A stretch of 64,000 nucleotides of DNA, taken from assembly GCF_965638725.1 (NCBI RefSeq), contig NC_134953.1, positions 9,509,001 to 9,573,000 on the forward strand, read 5' to 3'. Below, one piece after another: positions 48,171 through 59,699 of this stretch. The DNA is from Aptenodytes patagonicus. Taxonomy: Eukaryota > Chordata > Aves > Sphenisciformes > Spheniscidae. Below the pieces are notes generated by a model. It did not search any database, was not told the origin of the DNA, and saw only the letters and a list, made by a program, of their open reading frames with translations. Within the stretch, counting starts at the first letter, position 1. Every line of letters begins with the position of its first letter. The position numbers and the translations under genes are program-made.

Positions 48171-51100
48171 ATTTACTTGTTGATCACACTCCTCCTCTTC
48201 AGCATTCTTTGTTTGTAACTGCATGAGCGGATCATTTGGAGTGCTCAGTAAATTCCTTCAGTAAGAATGGTATCACATGAGACTGAAGAATTAGAGGCAC
48301 CAGCTCAGGAAGAAAAGGAGTGGAGAGAAATTGCTGTCCAGCTATCCTGAGAAGTGGCTGAGGCCATGGACAGATTAACTCCTGCTTTGAAGAATGTTTC
48401 TCTGAAGATTTAGTATAGATCAAGCCATTTTCCTAAGAGGACTTAAGCAAACTATGAAATTCTATGTTCTAAATTTTAATAAATTATGGAGGAACTTGAC
48501 TAAGCAAACATTAATTTTTGTACAAGAAATAGAGGATTCTGAAACATATTACAAAATATTCAGAACAAATTCTAGCTGTTGGTAGGATATAGCGTAACTT
48601 AGATATAATGCACACAAGAAGAATTAGAGCAAGAGAGCCAGCACACTCTTTCTCCTCATAAAACTGAGACAAAACTTCAGACCTACCAGGTGAGTTTAGC
48701 ATGCTTTTTAAGCAGGAAGTCACCAAGGCACTGTATAATGTGCCTGTTGCTGAGCTTGTTGCTTCAACTAAACTTGTTTTGGTTTGGTTTTTTTTTAGTC
48801 TTTTAGAAGAAAGAAAAGATGCATTTAGATTTAAAAAAAAAAAAATCTCTTCAGGAGAATTTTTTTTGAGACTGTATAAAAAAATCCCTTTGTCGTCAGT
48901 TATGTCATGAGAAAGGAAAAATTATAGAAACTATCATAATTTATGCCTTTGTAGTATAATTAGTATAGTTTTATGAAGAGGTTAATACCTGCTTAAAGTT
49001 ACAGTGGGGAGGAAGAAATCTTATTTCTCTATTAGTAGTAATATTTTCTTAATGAAACTGGTCCTAGGCTTAACTGAGGTCAGTTTTGTTTTAAATACCC
49101 ATTTTACATTTCAGTGTTATCCTTTGGTGTTGGAGGAAGATCAAATACTTGATTTCCATTTATGTATTTTTAAGGGGAGCTCCAGGTTCAGGGCCTGACT
49201 GCCGCAGCAGAAGCCGCTGGTGCTGCGTAGCGGTGTTCTGCATGGCCGTTCCAGTTTGCCAAATTAGTTTGATATGAGGTAGGTGCTGGTGATGCTTTCT
49301 AGCGTGAATGCTGAAGTGAGATCCAGCTGCTTGTTTTGGACTGCGCACAGTTGGTAACAACTGAAAAGCAGTTCAATAAATAGCTTGCCCCTCACTTCCC
49401 CCGCAATGATCTTATATCTATCCTCCCCCACGATGACTGTAGGCAATAAATAGAATTTTAGCACATAAATTAATGTTTGAATTTTCCTTCCTCTGCCCAT
49501 TTCCATTATTTAGTGGTGTAGTCATGCTGTTTTAATTCTACCAACATTCTTTGTTCTTAAAAAAACAAAACAAAACCCCCAACAACTACTGAACACAGAG
49601 GAAAGCGGCATCAAATGAAATGAAGGGTCTTCCAACCCCCCCTTTTTTATGAGTATTAACCTGTTTGGTTATTTTGGGTTTTTTAATTTGTTAATTTTTG
49701 TCTTTGTCAGAGTGGGGACAAGTTGCCTTAGCTGCTTACCAAAGGAATTTCCGTTGACTGATAATATTATCACATTAATGAGAAACAGTGATGATGATTT
49801 TGAGTCCGTCAAGGACTGGTGGAGGCCAGCTCTGGGCTGCTCTCAAGAGGCTGTGGAAAAACTTGATCTTCAGGAGGGTGATTAAACCCTCAGTCCCTTT
49901 TAATGAAAGCCAGGATTTCACCTGGTGCCCTAGCTCAGGACAGCATGAAGGCTGTCCATTACTAGTTCTGTCTTTAATAGTGCTGTCCTTAATCCTTCAT
50001 CTCACAAGCAGTTTACCTCCTCAGAAGGAAAAGAAATAGTAGCACAATGTACTCCTTGGACAAAAAGCGTGTTTGCAACAGTAGCTGATCTGTAGGACTT
50101 TCCATTACTCTATGGAGCATTTATCTTCTGTCCATGCACTTCTGGAAAACCCATTTTTGTGGTTTTCCAATCAGCTTTCACAGAGGATTTTATTATTGAT
50201 CTTGTAAAAACATAGTAATACTAATGGAGCACTACACATATCAGTCTAGACAACGCTAATCACTTGAATTCTGGCTTTTGAAACATGGACACTTGTAACT
50301 TTCTGTATTAGTAGGAACTTCCTGGAAAAGCTAATGGTCAAACAGGTGTATGGGTCACTTTTTTCCTCTCCTGTCTGGGCTTTACAAAATAAATGACACA
50401 CCTGCAAATTCTAATTACTTAATAGTTCCTTCAAGTGTTCAGCACTATTTGCAGGCTATAATTACCCAAATGACTTTAGAGAGGGAAAACAATATTCTTC
50501 TGCCTCAATAGCATTCACTTAAATGTCTTGATTTCTGAATTGGGGGGCAGAGGGGAAAGCATGTGTATGTGCTTGCCTGTCATCTGCATGTTCTTTGGGA
50601 AATGCAGTGCCAAATCCAGTGCCTTCCTTTAAGCTTACTTGGACTTAATGTCACAACTTGTTTATCTTCTTGCCCTGTTGGCAGATTGAGATCTTTGAAA
50701 TCATGGTTTTGAAAATTGGAAGTTGGAATATGAAAACTACATCACTGCCAAAAATCCATTTGACATTTTTATAAAGAAACCTATCTTCCTGGAGGAAATA
50801 CTGGCATCTTTGTGTAGTTTCAAGGCAAAATTGCTTTGGAGATTCTTCAGTCACTAAGGAAATTTTTCCTCTGTTGCACTAGGATTTTATCAATGTATAC
50901 TGGTACTGCAGAAATTATTTGGAATTTAGACTAGGATAATGTAGAGCAGCATTTGTCTTCTTTTTAATGATGTCTGTTCTCCTGCTCCCCAACAGGAGTA
51001 ACATCTCTTGCAGACAGAAGTTGCTCCCAGGAGAGAATTTCTGTGACTTTGGTGGCTGTTGCCACCTTAGGCAGCAACCCAGGATTGGAAATACAGACAT

Positions 51101-51689
51101 TTTTACAGCTGGAATCAGTCCTGTTTTCTTATGCTATTTAAATTTCAGCCTTGTGAATCTTTTATTCCCATTGAATGAAGTAACAGGAAAATATGTTTGC
51201 TGGTTCCTTCAGATTTCTGGATGCAGCCAGGATGCCAGCATTGAAAGCTTTGTGTTATGAATGGTGTAGGTTTTATATGTCACTTGACTGCATATTTAGT
51301 TATGCAGTTAGTTATCAGAAATATAACTCCGCCTAGTAGAAAAGATAATCAGGTAGAATTGCTAGGCAAAGTATTAGCATGTATTTTTGAAATGGTGTAA
51401 ATTGCAAGATGCACTAATAAAAAGCAACAATATCTATTGTGTAAGTATTTGGGAAATAAAATGATGTACTTTGCATGTTTACACTTTATGCAAGATCTGC
51501 CTCTTTTATAAAGTACAATGACACCGCTCACTTACTTAGCTCTTTCAGATTCTTTGCAGTAAGGAGAAGAAAAATACAGAGGAAAATATAGAAGAACTTG
51601 AGTTTGGTGTTTTGGTTTCAAACATTTGTGAGCCTTAGTACTGAGTTGGCTCATCACATTTGGTCTCCCTGGCCTTCTCAGTGAAAAAC

Positions 51690-52770
51690 ATGAGAGCTAC
51701 CATACTAAGTTAGACTGAGAATCTGCTTAGCCCAGTTTCTTATTCTGGTGGTAATCAGTAAGGGGGTGCTCTGTTTGGCATTCTCCTCCAGCGCATGCAT
51801 TTTACATGTCTGAATCTTTTAGCTTTTGCCACCCCATTATTTTCATTGGCTGCTCCCTAGAATCACTTCGTTTTTCAGCTTTATGGGGTTCTCTCCTCCT
51901 CCTCGCCCTCAATTTCATGGCAGGGTTGTAGGTGGACATTCTTTTAGTTTAGGCTTATACCTGTTGCTACCAGGATTCATGTATTTGGGTGCTTAATATC
52001 ATACCTCCTTTATTGTCTTTCTGTGTTGGTAGACTGGTAGTTGACAACAGGGAGAATGGTTAATAAAGGAAGGAACTTTGCTTGGTGCCCCTCTCTGGTT
52101 GCCTCATTTAAAATTTGTTCTTCGAGTCGACTTTTTTCTTATTTTTTGTCCCCAACAATCAATTGGTAATTAGTTGTCTTCGTTTTTATGTCTTTTTATT
52201 TGTTCAGTGTTGGTTTTTTATTATGTGGTCTTTTTGTTTGGTGTGGGGTTTTTTTGGGTTTTTTTTAATTTGTTTTGGCTTTGCTTTTTTAGGAACGGCT
52301 TTTGGCTAGGGTTACATCGTTTCTATTGGTCAGGCAGTGTCAACTGTGGCCTAAAGAAAATGCATAGAGAAAGATTATGAAAAAACAAGGCACGTCTAAG
52401 ATGTGTCTTCCCTTGTTTGTTTTTTATCTTTCCGAATGTCAGTAGTTAAGGGGTATCCTGAACTCGATCTAGATAATAATCTGTAATTGCCTCTGATCGA
52501 GGCATCTGTCCTCCATTAATAAGTCTAGTCTTTTTGAACCAAATTTTATTTTGACATAGACAACATTCTGTGGTAGGGAATTCCACAATTTGTTATGTAT
52601 AGTAAATTTGTATCTCTATATTTGTTTTTAAACCTGTTACCTCATAATGTCTTTGCTTTCCAGATTACAGTATTGTGAAATAATGCATAATCACTTGTGA
52701 TATAAAGACCTCTATTGCAGTCCCCTTGTTCTCCTCCTAACTATCTACTCTTCTTGTCTTCTTTTGTTGT
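51690..52770 (-). mobile_element. Ancient CR1 LINE relic, shared-amniote type
   Basis: On the + strand the order is ACCATACTAAGTTAGACTGA and CTTAGCCCAGTTTCTTATTC, then GGGAATTCCACAATTTG, TTTAAACCTGTTACCTCATA, TATAAAGACCTCTATTGCAG and a TCCCCTTGTTCTCCTCCTAA-type block. This matches the reversed 3' coding end and tail of an old CR1 family that I associate with turtles, crocodilians and birds. About 1 kb, heavily diverged, possibly with internal gaps. Confidence 0.65.
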
Positions 52771-54464
52771 ATCTTTTGTGGTTCTACCTTAATATTTCAG
52801 GGATGTGGTGGCAGGAATTATATATAGGAGTCAAGCTTTAGAAGCACAATGGATTTATGCATATAATACCTGTTAATTTTATGTGCCCCAGGAAGATCTC
52901 AGTGAATTCTGTGCACAGGACCATGTGGTCTACAGTCCTTGATAAACACAAATTTTTTAGCACTTTTATGCAAAGCTTTTAACTGCAGCTTTGCTCTTTG
53001 TCGGGGAGGTTAGCCCTTGCTGGGAGTATATTTGTGTTTAATGATCCCATTGTGTTCTATGCAATTGCACAGCTTTCTAGGTTGCTTGTGGAAGGTGTTT
53101 TTAGAGAGACAGTATGTTGTCTAACTTCTTCTGTCTTTGCCCTGGCTCTAGATTAATTCTTGCTGTGCCAAATTAGGCAGGGATAACAGACATCTGTGTC
53201 TGCAGAAGTAATAACATTGGCAAAAGTTGTGTGTATTCAGTAAAATATAAGCACGTTTTTAAACGGAGCTATGGACGTGATCTAATTTTTTGAAATGTAA
53301 TCAGTTTAAACTTTGCAGGTTCAAAGTAGTGAATTTTTAAGTTGCAAAGCTGTTGACCCATCAAAGGGGAAGTAAATATAAAGGAGAGCAGGCTGGTGGG
53401 CTCGGTTTATTGGTAAATACTTAAGAAAGGAACATGCACAACTTTTTTGCTTCAATAATGTCTTCAGGTTTAGCTTATCCATTCAAATAGTAACCGTTGG
53501 TGGGTTGATACTATGGAAAAGATGACAACACTTAAAATTTTAGAGGAATGAGAACTGGGCCACTACAGCATTAGTTTCCACTGGGTATTTATTACATCAG
53601 CCTCCATTCCAGCCTTCCCTGTCAAATTGTATGTACCTGTTACCCAGGCTTAAATGTGTTGGAATCAGGGTCAGCTGCTTTATATGGCACCAGTCCCTTG
53701 CTTGTTGTGATGGATGTCCAGAAACAAGGCTTCCTGTGACAAGCAAGGGGCTGAGGATTTATTTCTTGTCTTTGCTACCTAAGCAGGCAGTATTCCTTTT
53801 ACTCTTTGAAATTTCAAATTAATCTAGGTGAACTCAGTTCTCAGCATGTTTTTCAGCTTTTGTGGTTTTTTTTACCAAAATTCTGTTTTGAGTCTTTCAG
53901 TCCAGAGATTTCAACAGATTTACTTTGGCATGGTATCATAAGTAGCCAGAATGGATGGGCACAGAGGCTTGGCTTCTCGGGGGATGTTAGCATAGAACTG
54001 GGAATAGAATTTGGGTGTTCTGGCTGTTCCAGCATTGTCGCATCCCCAGCTCAGTGAGAAGAGGAACCAGATCTTGTGCTGTCTGTCTTCTTACAGAAAT
54101 AGTTCTAAAATCTGTTAACTACTTCTTGGGGGGCGGGGGGGGAAGTTCTTGGAGGATATGCAAAGTAGCATAATGAAACTACATTACAATGAATTCTTAT
54201 GAGTTAGCAGATGATTTTGCTTTCGTTAACTTGTGTGCATATCTATACCCAAGAGAGAGAAATCAGATTTAATTCAGAAGCTCACCTGCATAGTTCAGTC
54301 TTTCTCTGGACATAGATTAATCAGCAGTAATTATTTCTTGTTATGGGTCCTGACCATATAGACAGGATGCAACTGAGCTTGCAGCTAAAACTAAGCATAA
54401 ACAAGCATTGTGAATAGAGACTGTACTAAACATTCAAATTCTGTTAGAATTGTTAAATTTAACA

Positions 54465-54503
54465 ATTTAGTTTAACAATTCTGTTAGAATTGTTAAACTA
54501 AAT
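54465..54503. repeat. Perfect inverted repeat, 18-bp arms, 3-bp loop
   Basis: Arm 54465-54482 is the exact reverse complement of 54486-54503, with loop GTT. A 40-bp direct repeat overlaps it (about 20 bp at 54437 recurring at 54477). AT-rich. No miRNA family was recognised. Confidence 0.85.
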
Positions 54504-56979
54504 ATGTATTTGAATTGAATTCCAGTGTGGTTGTGAATACAGCATAGAAGCTAATCACGTAGCAGAAAGTGAACTAGATATGAGAGAGCTCTTACTTCTT
54601 TCCAAGTTTAAAGATAATATTAGCAGCCTGCATCGATGTCATTTTTTGTATTGTTGGAAATAGCTGTGACATATGAAGCAGCAGTGCAAAACACGTCTGC
54701 AAGGTATGCCTCTTACCATGTTAATTTTCCTAAACACATTAAGTTCTTGAGCTCTGAGTTGAAACGATTATGTTATGGGAGCTGTAGTAATTAATCTACT
54801 TCATCTAAAAGAAAATCAAACACAGTTGTTGTTTAATGTCTTTTTCAAAATATACTGAATGCCAGCCCACTTCAAATTGGCCAGTAAAATGCTAATAGTG
54901 ATTAGTATTAGTGTTCAATATTGCTAAGAGGATCAATAAAAAGAACAGTAACATTTGTAACAGTCTTACAGGTTTCCAAAACATTAATCTTCTTTAAAGT
55001 ATGCCTATAGCAAAAAGCAAACAACTAACCAACCCCCAAAACCCCATCAGTTGAAGCCCGAATATTTGTCCTTATAAATTACATTGCCACATCAGGAAAA
55101 AAGTGGTAAGCTGTAAATTAGTAACTGAGCAGTTGCAATGTAAATTTTCTTTTGTTAATATATTGTCTGAGATTTCCTTTGAGTATATATAGTTAATTCA
55201 CTACTGGTTTATACTGACGTGTTTTGCTTCTCAGGGTAATGGACTAGAAGTGCATTAGTCAGTTAATGCAGTTCAGCTGCTGGTTAGTATCTTGTTAAGT
55301 CATGATAAATCAGTGTTTTAGCCGCCTCCTCCTGTGCTGGACAAAGCAGGGTATGTCTGGAATGGTAGTTTTTTTTTTTTTTTCTTCAAAAGCATTAGTA
55401 TTTGTACTGTTAACTAGATAAAGTCAGATACTCCCCAAAAGCTAAGTATTAATTTACCATGTTAACCTACAGAAGTAGTATTTTCATTCTTTTTCTTCTA
55501 ATGTTAAACTTGTTAGATTTTGCTCTGCTATTTATAAAGTATTGTCATAAAGTTATACAGTGTGTCAGATGACTTTTGGATAATCTTAGGGGAACTAATT
55601 AATTTTAAAGATACTTTTGCATCCTAACTATCCATTTTTATTAATTTACAATTGTACTACAGTATCCTACTTCTTTTGGTCTCTGGTATTTATGGCAAGA
55701 TGACATTTTTCAATAAAGGGAAGGGCTAGAAGGCTATGAGTATGCTTAGTGTACGCAGAAGATAATGAACAGTTTTCAGTTTTATGTAATCATTGTATAA
55801 TTCTTGCGAAAAGGAAATAAACAATTTGGGTGCATGGTGAATACCCTACAATACATTTAAGAAAACTTAGGTATTAGTTATCTGGCAAAAATCAGCAGAG
55901 CTGCACTACAGCTGCTGATGTCTTTAAACTTTATTTTCTTCCTGTTCTTTGTTGCTATTTTAAAATAATGAAATCAAACATTTACATCTTAAACTGCCAC
56001 ATACGCATGTACTATAATAAGAGTCTATTATTATGTAGTTTAATTTTGGGCAATGACAGCAAGTAACTAACATTCCTAAATGTAATGGTGCAACAATGTA
56101 GGAATGTACAGAAGGGTTGCTGGTTTTGTGCACTGTGCTATTGGAGCAAATGCACTGCGAGAGCCAGAGTATCCGCAGGATCATCTGTGTCAGGCTTAAT
56201 CCCGTTTTTCATCTGCAATCCCTTATTCAGTATATGCGCATGAGTATGTGAACAAAGTATGCACCCCCCCGCCCCCCATCCAACCCAGCTCTATCTGCCT
56301 AGCTGGGTGTACAGAGACAGATTTCATAATTGACACAGAAGCAATGCTAATATTCTGCAAACAATCTGCTAATTGGTCTTCCATAGCTGGTGTGATTGCA
56401 AGTCTGGATTGCAGAGCTCCGGTTCTGTTCATGTTACTGTCTTATTGCAGATCTCTTCCATATTGCTGTTGAACTAGAAATGGCCACCACATTTAGAAGT
56501 ACCCCTTCCTTCTCCTGGGGCCTTGTCTTGACCTTTCCAGGAGGGCTGCACAGCCTGCAGGCAGCGCTGGAGCACCGCTGCCCGCTGAGCTGCCCTCACC
56601 GCAGTGTGCTTCTAGCTGCCAATATATCCATGGTTCTGTAATGAGGGGTTTTTGATAGGCAGCACAATTTTGTAAGATGTACTTGAAGTAAGTACTATGA
56701 AAATATCCTCAAAACATTAGCAGAAGAGGAGTATAAGTGAGCAGCAGTTAGCACAAGAAGGAAATAAAAAGCACAGAGGATGTGTAAGACGGATGGCAAA
56801 TCTGAAGCAAGCCTTTTGCATACTTCTTAGTACTTGGGTAGGTTATTTGTTAGGCTGGATCTGATTAAATTAATCCTTTGACATGTTAAAGAAAAAAAAA
56901 AGTGACCAAAGCTATCTGAGTACCACTAGCTGCTATGTGAGGTGCTGGGAGACTTGAAAATGAAAAGGAGAGGTGGAGG

Positions 56980-58085
56980 GAAAGGAGCCAGGAAATTGTA
57001 GACTATTCCTCTCATCTTCCATGTTTTGAACAAATTCTTGCACAAAGTATAAGCCTCTGGGAGACAAGAAGAACATGAGTCACAACCACCACGAATTTAG
57101 GAAGAGTAAATAGTTACGCCAGTTTAATTTTCCTCTGTAACATGACAATAAGGCCTGTGAATTGACAAGAAAAGTGTGAATGTTAATATTTTCATGTTAG
57201 TGAGTTCTTTGGCACTGTTTCATGCGATAATCTTACAAACAAGTGAAGAAGCATGGCCTGAAAGAAACTAAGAGTAGGAGCAAGACTCGTTGGATGACTG
57301 TGCCTAGTGGGTGGTTATTAATGATTGTCTGTCAAAATGAAATGGTTGTATTGAATATGGATCCGCCACGGTCTATTGGGTCTGTACTTATTCTGCTTCA
57401 CTTCAATCTTTTTGTTAATGACCTTGATGATAGAATAGAGAGTGTGCTTACAAAATTAATTCACTAAAAATGCCCCCAAAACTTGGAGGGAATGTATATA
57501 CATAGGACGCAAGTTTAAGATCACAAAATTATTTTGAGAAAATTGGGAAAAGCTTAGGGGATGAACAGGGACAGATTGAAGTCCGACACTTAACAGAAAT
57601 CATGAAATACACAAATACAGGGTACGGAACAAGTAATTAGGTGACAATTCTGCAGAATTCCTGGTGTTGTAAAAGGTGCAAACGTTGTATCAGGAGGGAT
57701 AAAAATATGAGTATAGGCTGTAAAACATACAGAACAATCTTTTTTTATCTATGGGTAAGTCCTCAGTTGAAGTGTTGCATCTGGTTAGGGCAAGTGCCCC
57801 AAGAAAATACAGCTCAGCTGAACAGAGGCTGGGAGAAGAATAATCAAATAGTTTGAGGTCTAGAAAATGGGGCCTAATAGGAAAGACAAATAATGTGAAC
57901 CAGGGAGAGGAGAGAGCATGCAAACCCCAAAAAGAGAACTGGAAGGCATAATTTTTTGCGTGTGTGTATGTAGTAGGCTATTTCAGGAAGGTAGGAAGTT
58001 GTGAAGTGTAAGGCCCATCCATGACAGGTAGGGCAAGGCAAGTGATCTTAAATTGTTGCAAAAAATGTAGATTAGGTCTTGGACC
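56980..58085 (+). pseudogene. Ancient degenerate CR1 reverse transcriptase
   Basis: A decayed CR1 body in sense orientation, with many stops and frameshifts. Recognisable pieces include the NYR...S region near 56990-57020, a G-sc-n segment (about 57090-57160), FNLFVNDLDDRIESVLTK (57390-57460, matching the [15 protein letters not shown] block of the intact copy nearby), then LGKSSVEVLHLVRASAP near 57755 and the CR1 tail words GGCTTGGA-like up to 58085. Much older than the neighbouring minus-strand copy. It cannot encode a protein. Confidence 0.7.
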
Positions 58086-58270
58086 AGTTCCTGAGATAAT
58101 TGACTGTTGTTTCTCATAAGGCAATTTCTTTATTTAGCTGTATTTTGAATAACATTATTTTAAGACTGATGAACAGTACGTATAGACTTTTTGGAATGTT
58201 ACTGATTAAAAAATGAACAGTTTGTACATGGAGACAATTTACGCTGAGACAGTATCCACTAGACAAAATG

Positions 58271-59699
58271 ATCATAGAATCATTAAGGTTGGAAAAGACC
58301 TCTAAGATCATCGAGTCCAACTGTCAACCCAACACCACCATGCCCACTAAACCATGTCCCTAAGCGCCTCATCTACACGTCTTTTAAATACCTCCAGGGA
58401 TGGGGACTCGACCACTTCCCTGGGCAGCCTGTTCCAATGTTTCACCACTCCTTCAATAAAGAAATTTTTCCTAATATCCAATCTAAACCTCCCCTGGCGC
58501 AACTTGAGGCCATTTCTTCTCGTCCTATCGCTTGTTACTTGGGAGAAGAGACCGACACCCACCTCGCTACAACCTCCTTTCAGGGAGTTGTGGAGCACGA
58601 TAAGGTCTCCCCTCAGCCTCCTTTTCTCCAGGCTAAACAACCCCAGTTCCCTCAGCCGCTCCTCATCAGACTTGTGCTCCAGACCCTTCACCAGCTTTGT
58701 CGCCCTTCTCTGGACGCGCTCTAACACCTTGATGTCCTTCTTGTAGTGAGGGGCCCAAAACTGAACACAGTATTTGAGCCGGTGCGGCCTCACCAGTGCC
58801 AAGTACAGGGGCACCATCACTTCCCTACTCCTGCTGGCCACACTAGTTCTGATACAGGCCAGGATGCCATTGGCCTTCTTGGCCACCTGGGCACACTGCC
58901 GGCTCATGTTCAGCCGGCTGTCAACCAGCACCCCCAGGTCCTTTTCTGCCAGGCAGCTTTCCAGCCACCCTTCCCCAAGCCTGTAGCGCTGCATGGGGTT
59001 GTTGTGGCCGAAGTGCAGGACCTGGCACTTGGCCTTGTTGAACCTCATACAATTGGTCTGGGCCCATCGATCCAGCCTGTCCAGGTCCCTCTGCAGAGCC
59101 TTCCTACCCTCGAGCAGATCAACGCTCCCGCCCAACTTGGTGTCGTCTGCAAACTTACTGAGGGAGCACTCGATCCCCTCATCCAGATCATTGATAAAGA
59201 TACTGAACAAGACTGGCCCCAACACTGAGCCCTGGGGAACACCGCTCATGACCGGCCACCAACTGGATGTAACTCCATTCACCACAAGCCTTTGGGCCTG
59301 GCCGTCCAGCCAGTTTTTTACCCAGCGCAGAGTACACCTGTCTAAGCCGTGAGCCGCCAGCTTCTCTAGGAGAATGCTGTGGGAGACGGTGTCAAAGGCC
59401 TTACTGAAGTCCAGGTAGACCACATCCACAGCCCTTCCCTCATCCACTAGGTGGGTCACCTGGTCATAGAAGGAGATCAGGTTGGTCAAGCAGGACCTGC
59501 CTTTCATGAATCCGTGCTGGCTGGGCCTGATCCCCTGGTTGTCCCGCTCATGCCTTGTGAGCGCCCTCAAGGTGAACCGCTCCATAATCTTCCCCGGCAC
59601 CGAGGTCAGGCTGACAGGCCTGTAGTTCCCCGGATCCTCCTTCCGGCCCTTCTTGTAGATGGGCGTCACATTGGCAAGCCTCCAGTCGTCCGGGACCTC
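58271..59699 (-). mobile_element. Young 5'-truncated CR1 LINE
   Basis: The 3' end lies at 58271 with the diagnostic CR1 terminus (minus strand ...AACCTTAATGATTCTATGAT). The body runs to about 59699, where similarity to CR1 stops inside the codons for VPDDWRLAN, a typical 5' truncation. Only the last part of the pol frame and a short 3' UTR are present. There is no endonuclease region and no promoter. No target-site duplication was seen, as is usual for CR1. Antisense to the presumed USP54 transcript. Confidence 0.92.
58347..59669 (-). CDS. CR1 reverse transcriptase, C-terminal part, open reading frame
   Basis: A 440-codon uninterrupted frame within the CR1 copy, the C-terminal half of its pol protein. 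Reverse transcriptase motifs in order are YLDFSKAFD (residues 85-93, motif A), [11 protein letters not shown] (142-152, motif B) and FADD (173-176, the catalytic motif C), followed by the thumb and the C-terminal CR1 block [21 protein letters not shown] ending in DMV. The nominal first codon is GTG inside coding sequence (an internal Val), and the frame continues upstream as PDDWRLAN until the truncation at about 59699. The apurinic endonuclease domain and the first RT fingers are missing, so no functional retrotransposition machinery is expected. The lack of stops points to a young insertion. Confidence 0.9.
   Translation of the reverse strand: MTPIYKKGRKEDPGNYRPVSLTSVPGKIMERFTLRALTRHERDNQGIRPSQHGFMKGRSCLTNLISFYDQVTHLVDEGRAVDVVYLDFSKAFDTVSHSILLEKLAAHGLDRCTLRWVKNWLDGQAQRLVVNGVTSSWWPVMSGVPQGSVLGPVLFSIFINDLDEGIECSLSKFADDTKLGGSVDLLEGRKALQRDLDRLDRWAQTNCMRFNKAKCQVLHFGHNNPMQRYRLGEGWLESCLAEKDLGVLVDSRLNMSRQCAQVAKKANGILACIRTSVASRSREVMVPLYLALVRPHRLKYCVQFWAPHYKKDIKVLERVQRRATKLVKGLEHKSDEERLRELGLFSLEKRRLRGDLIVLHNSLKGGCSEVGVGLFSQVTSDRTRRNGLKLRQGRFRLDIRKNFFIEGVVKHWNRLPREVVESPSLEVFKRRVDEALRDMV

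Noticed and set aside
58354..59228. Plus-strand frames (95-160 codons) at the young CR1
   Set aside because: They are antisense shadows of the CR1 reverse transcriptase frame.
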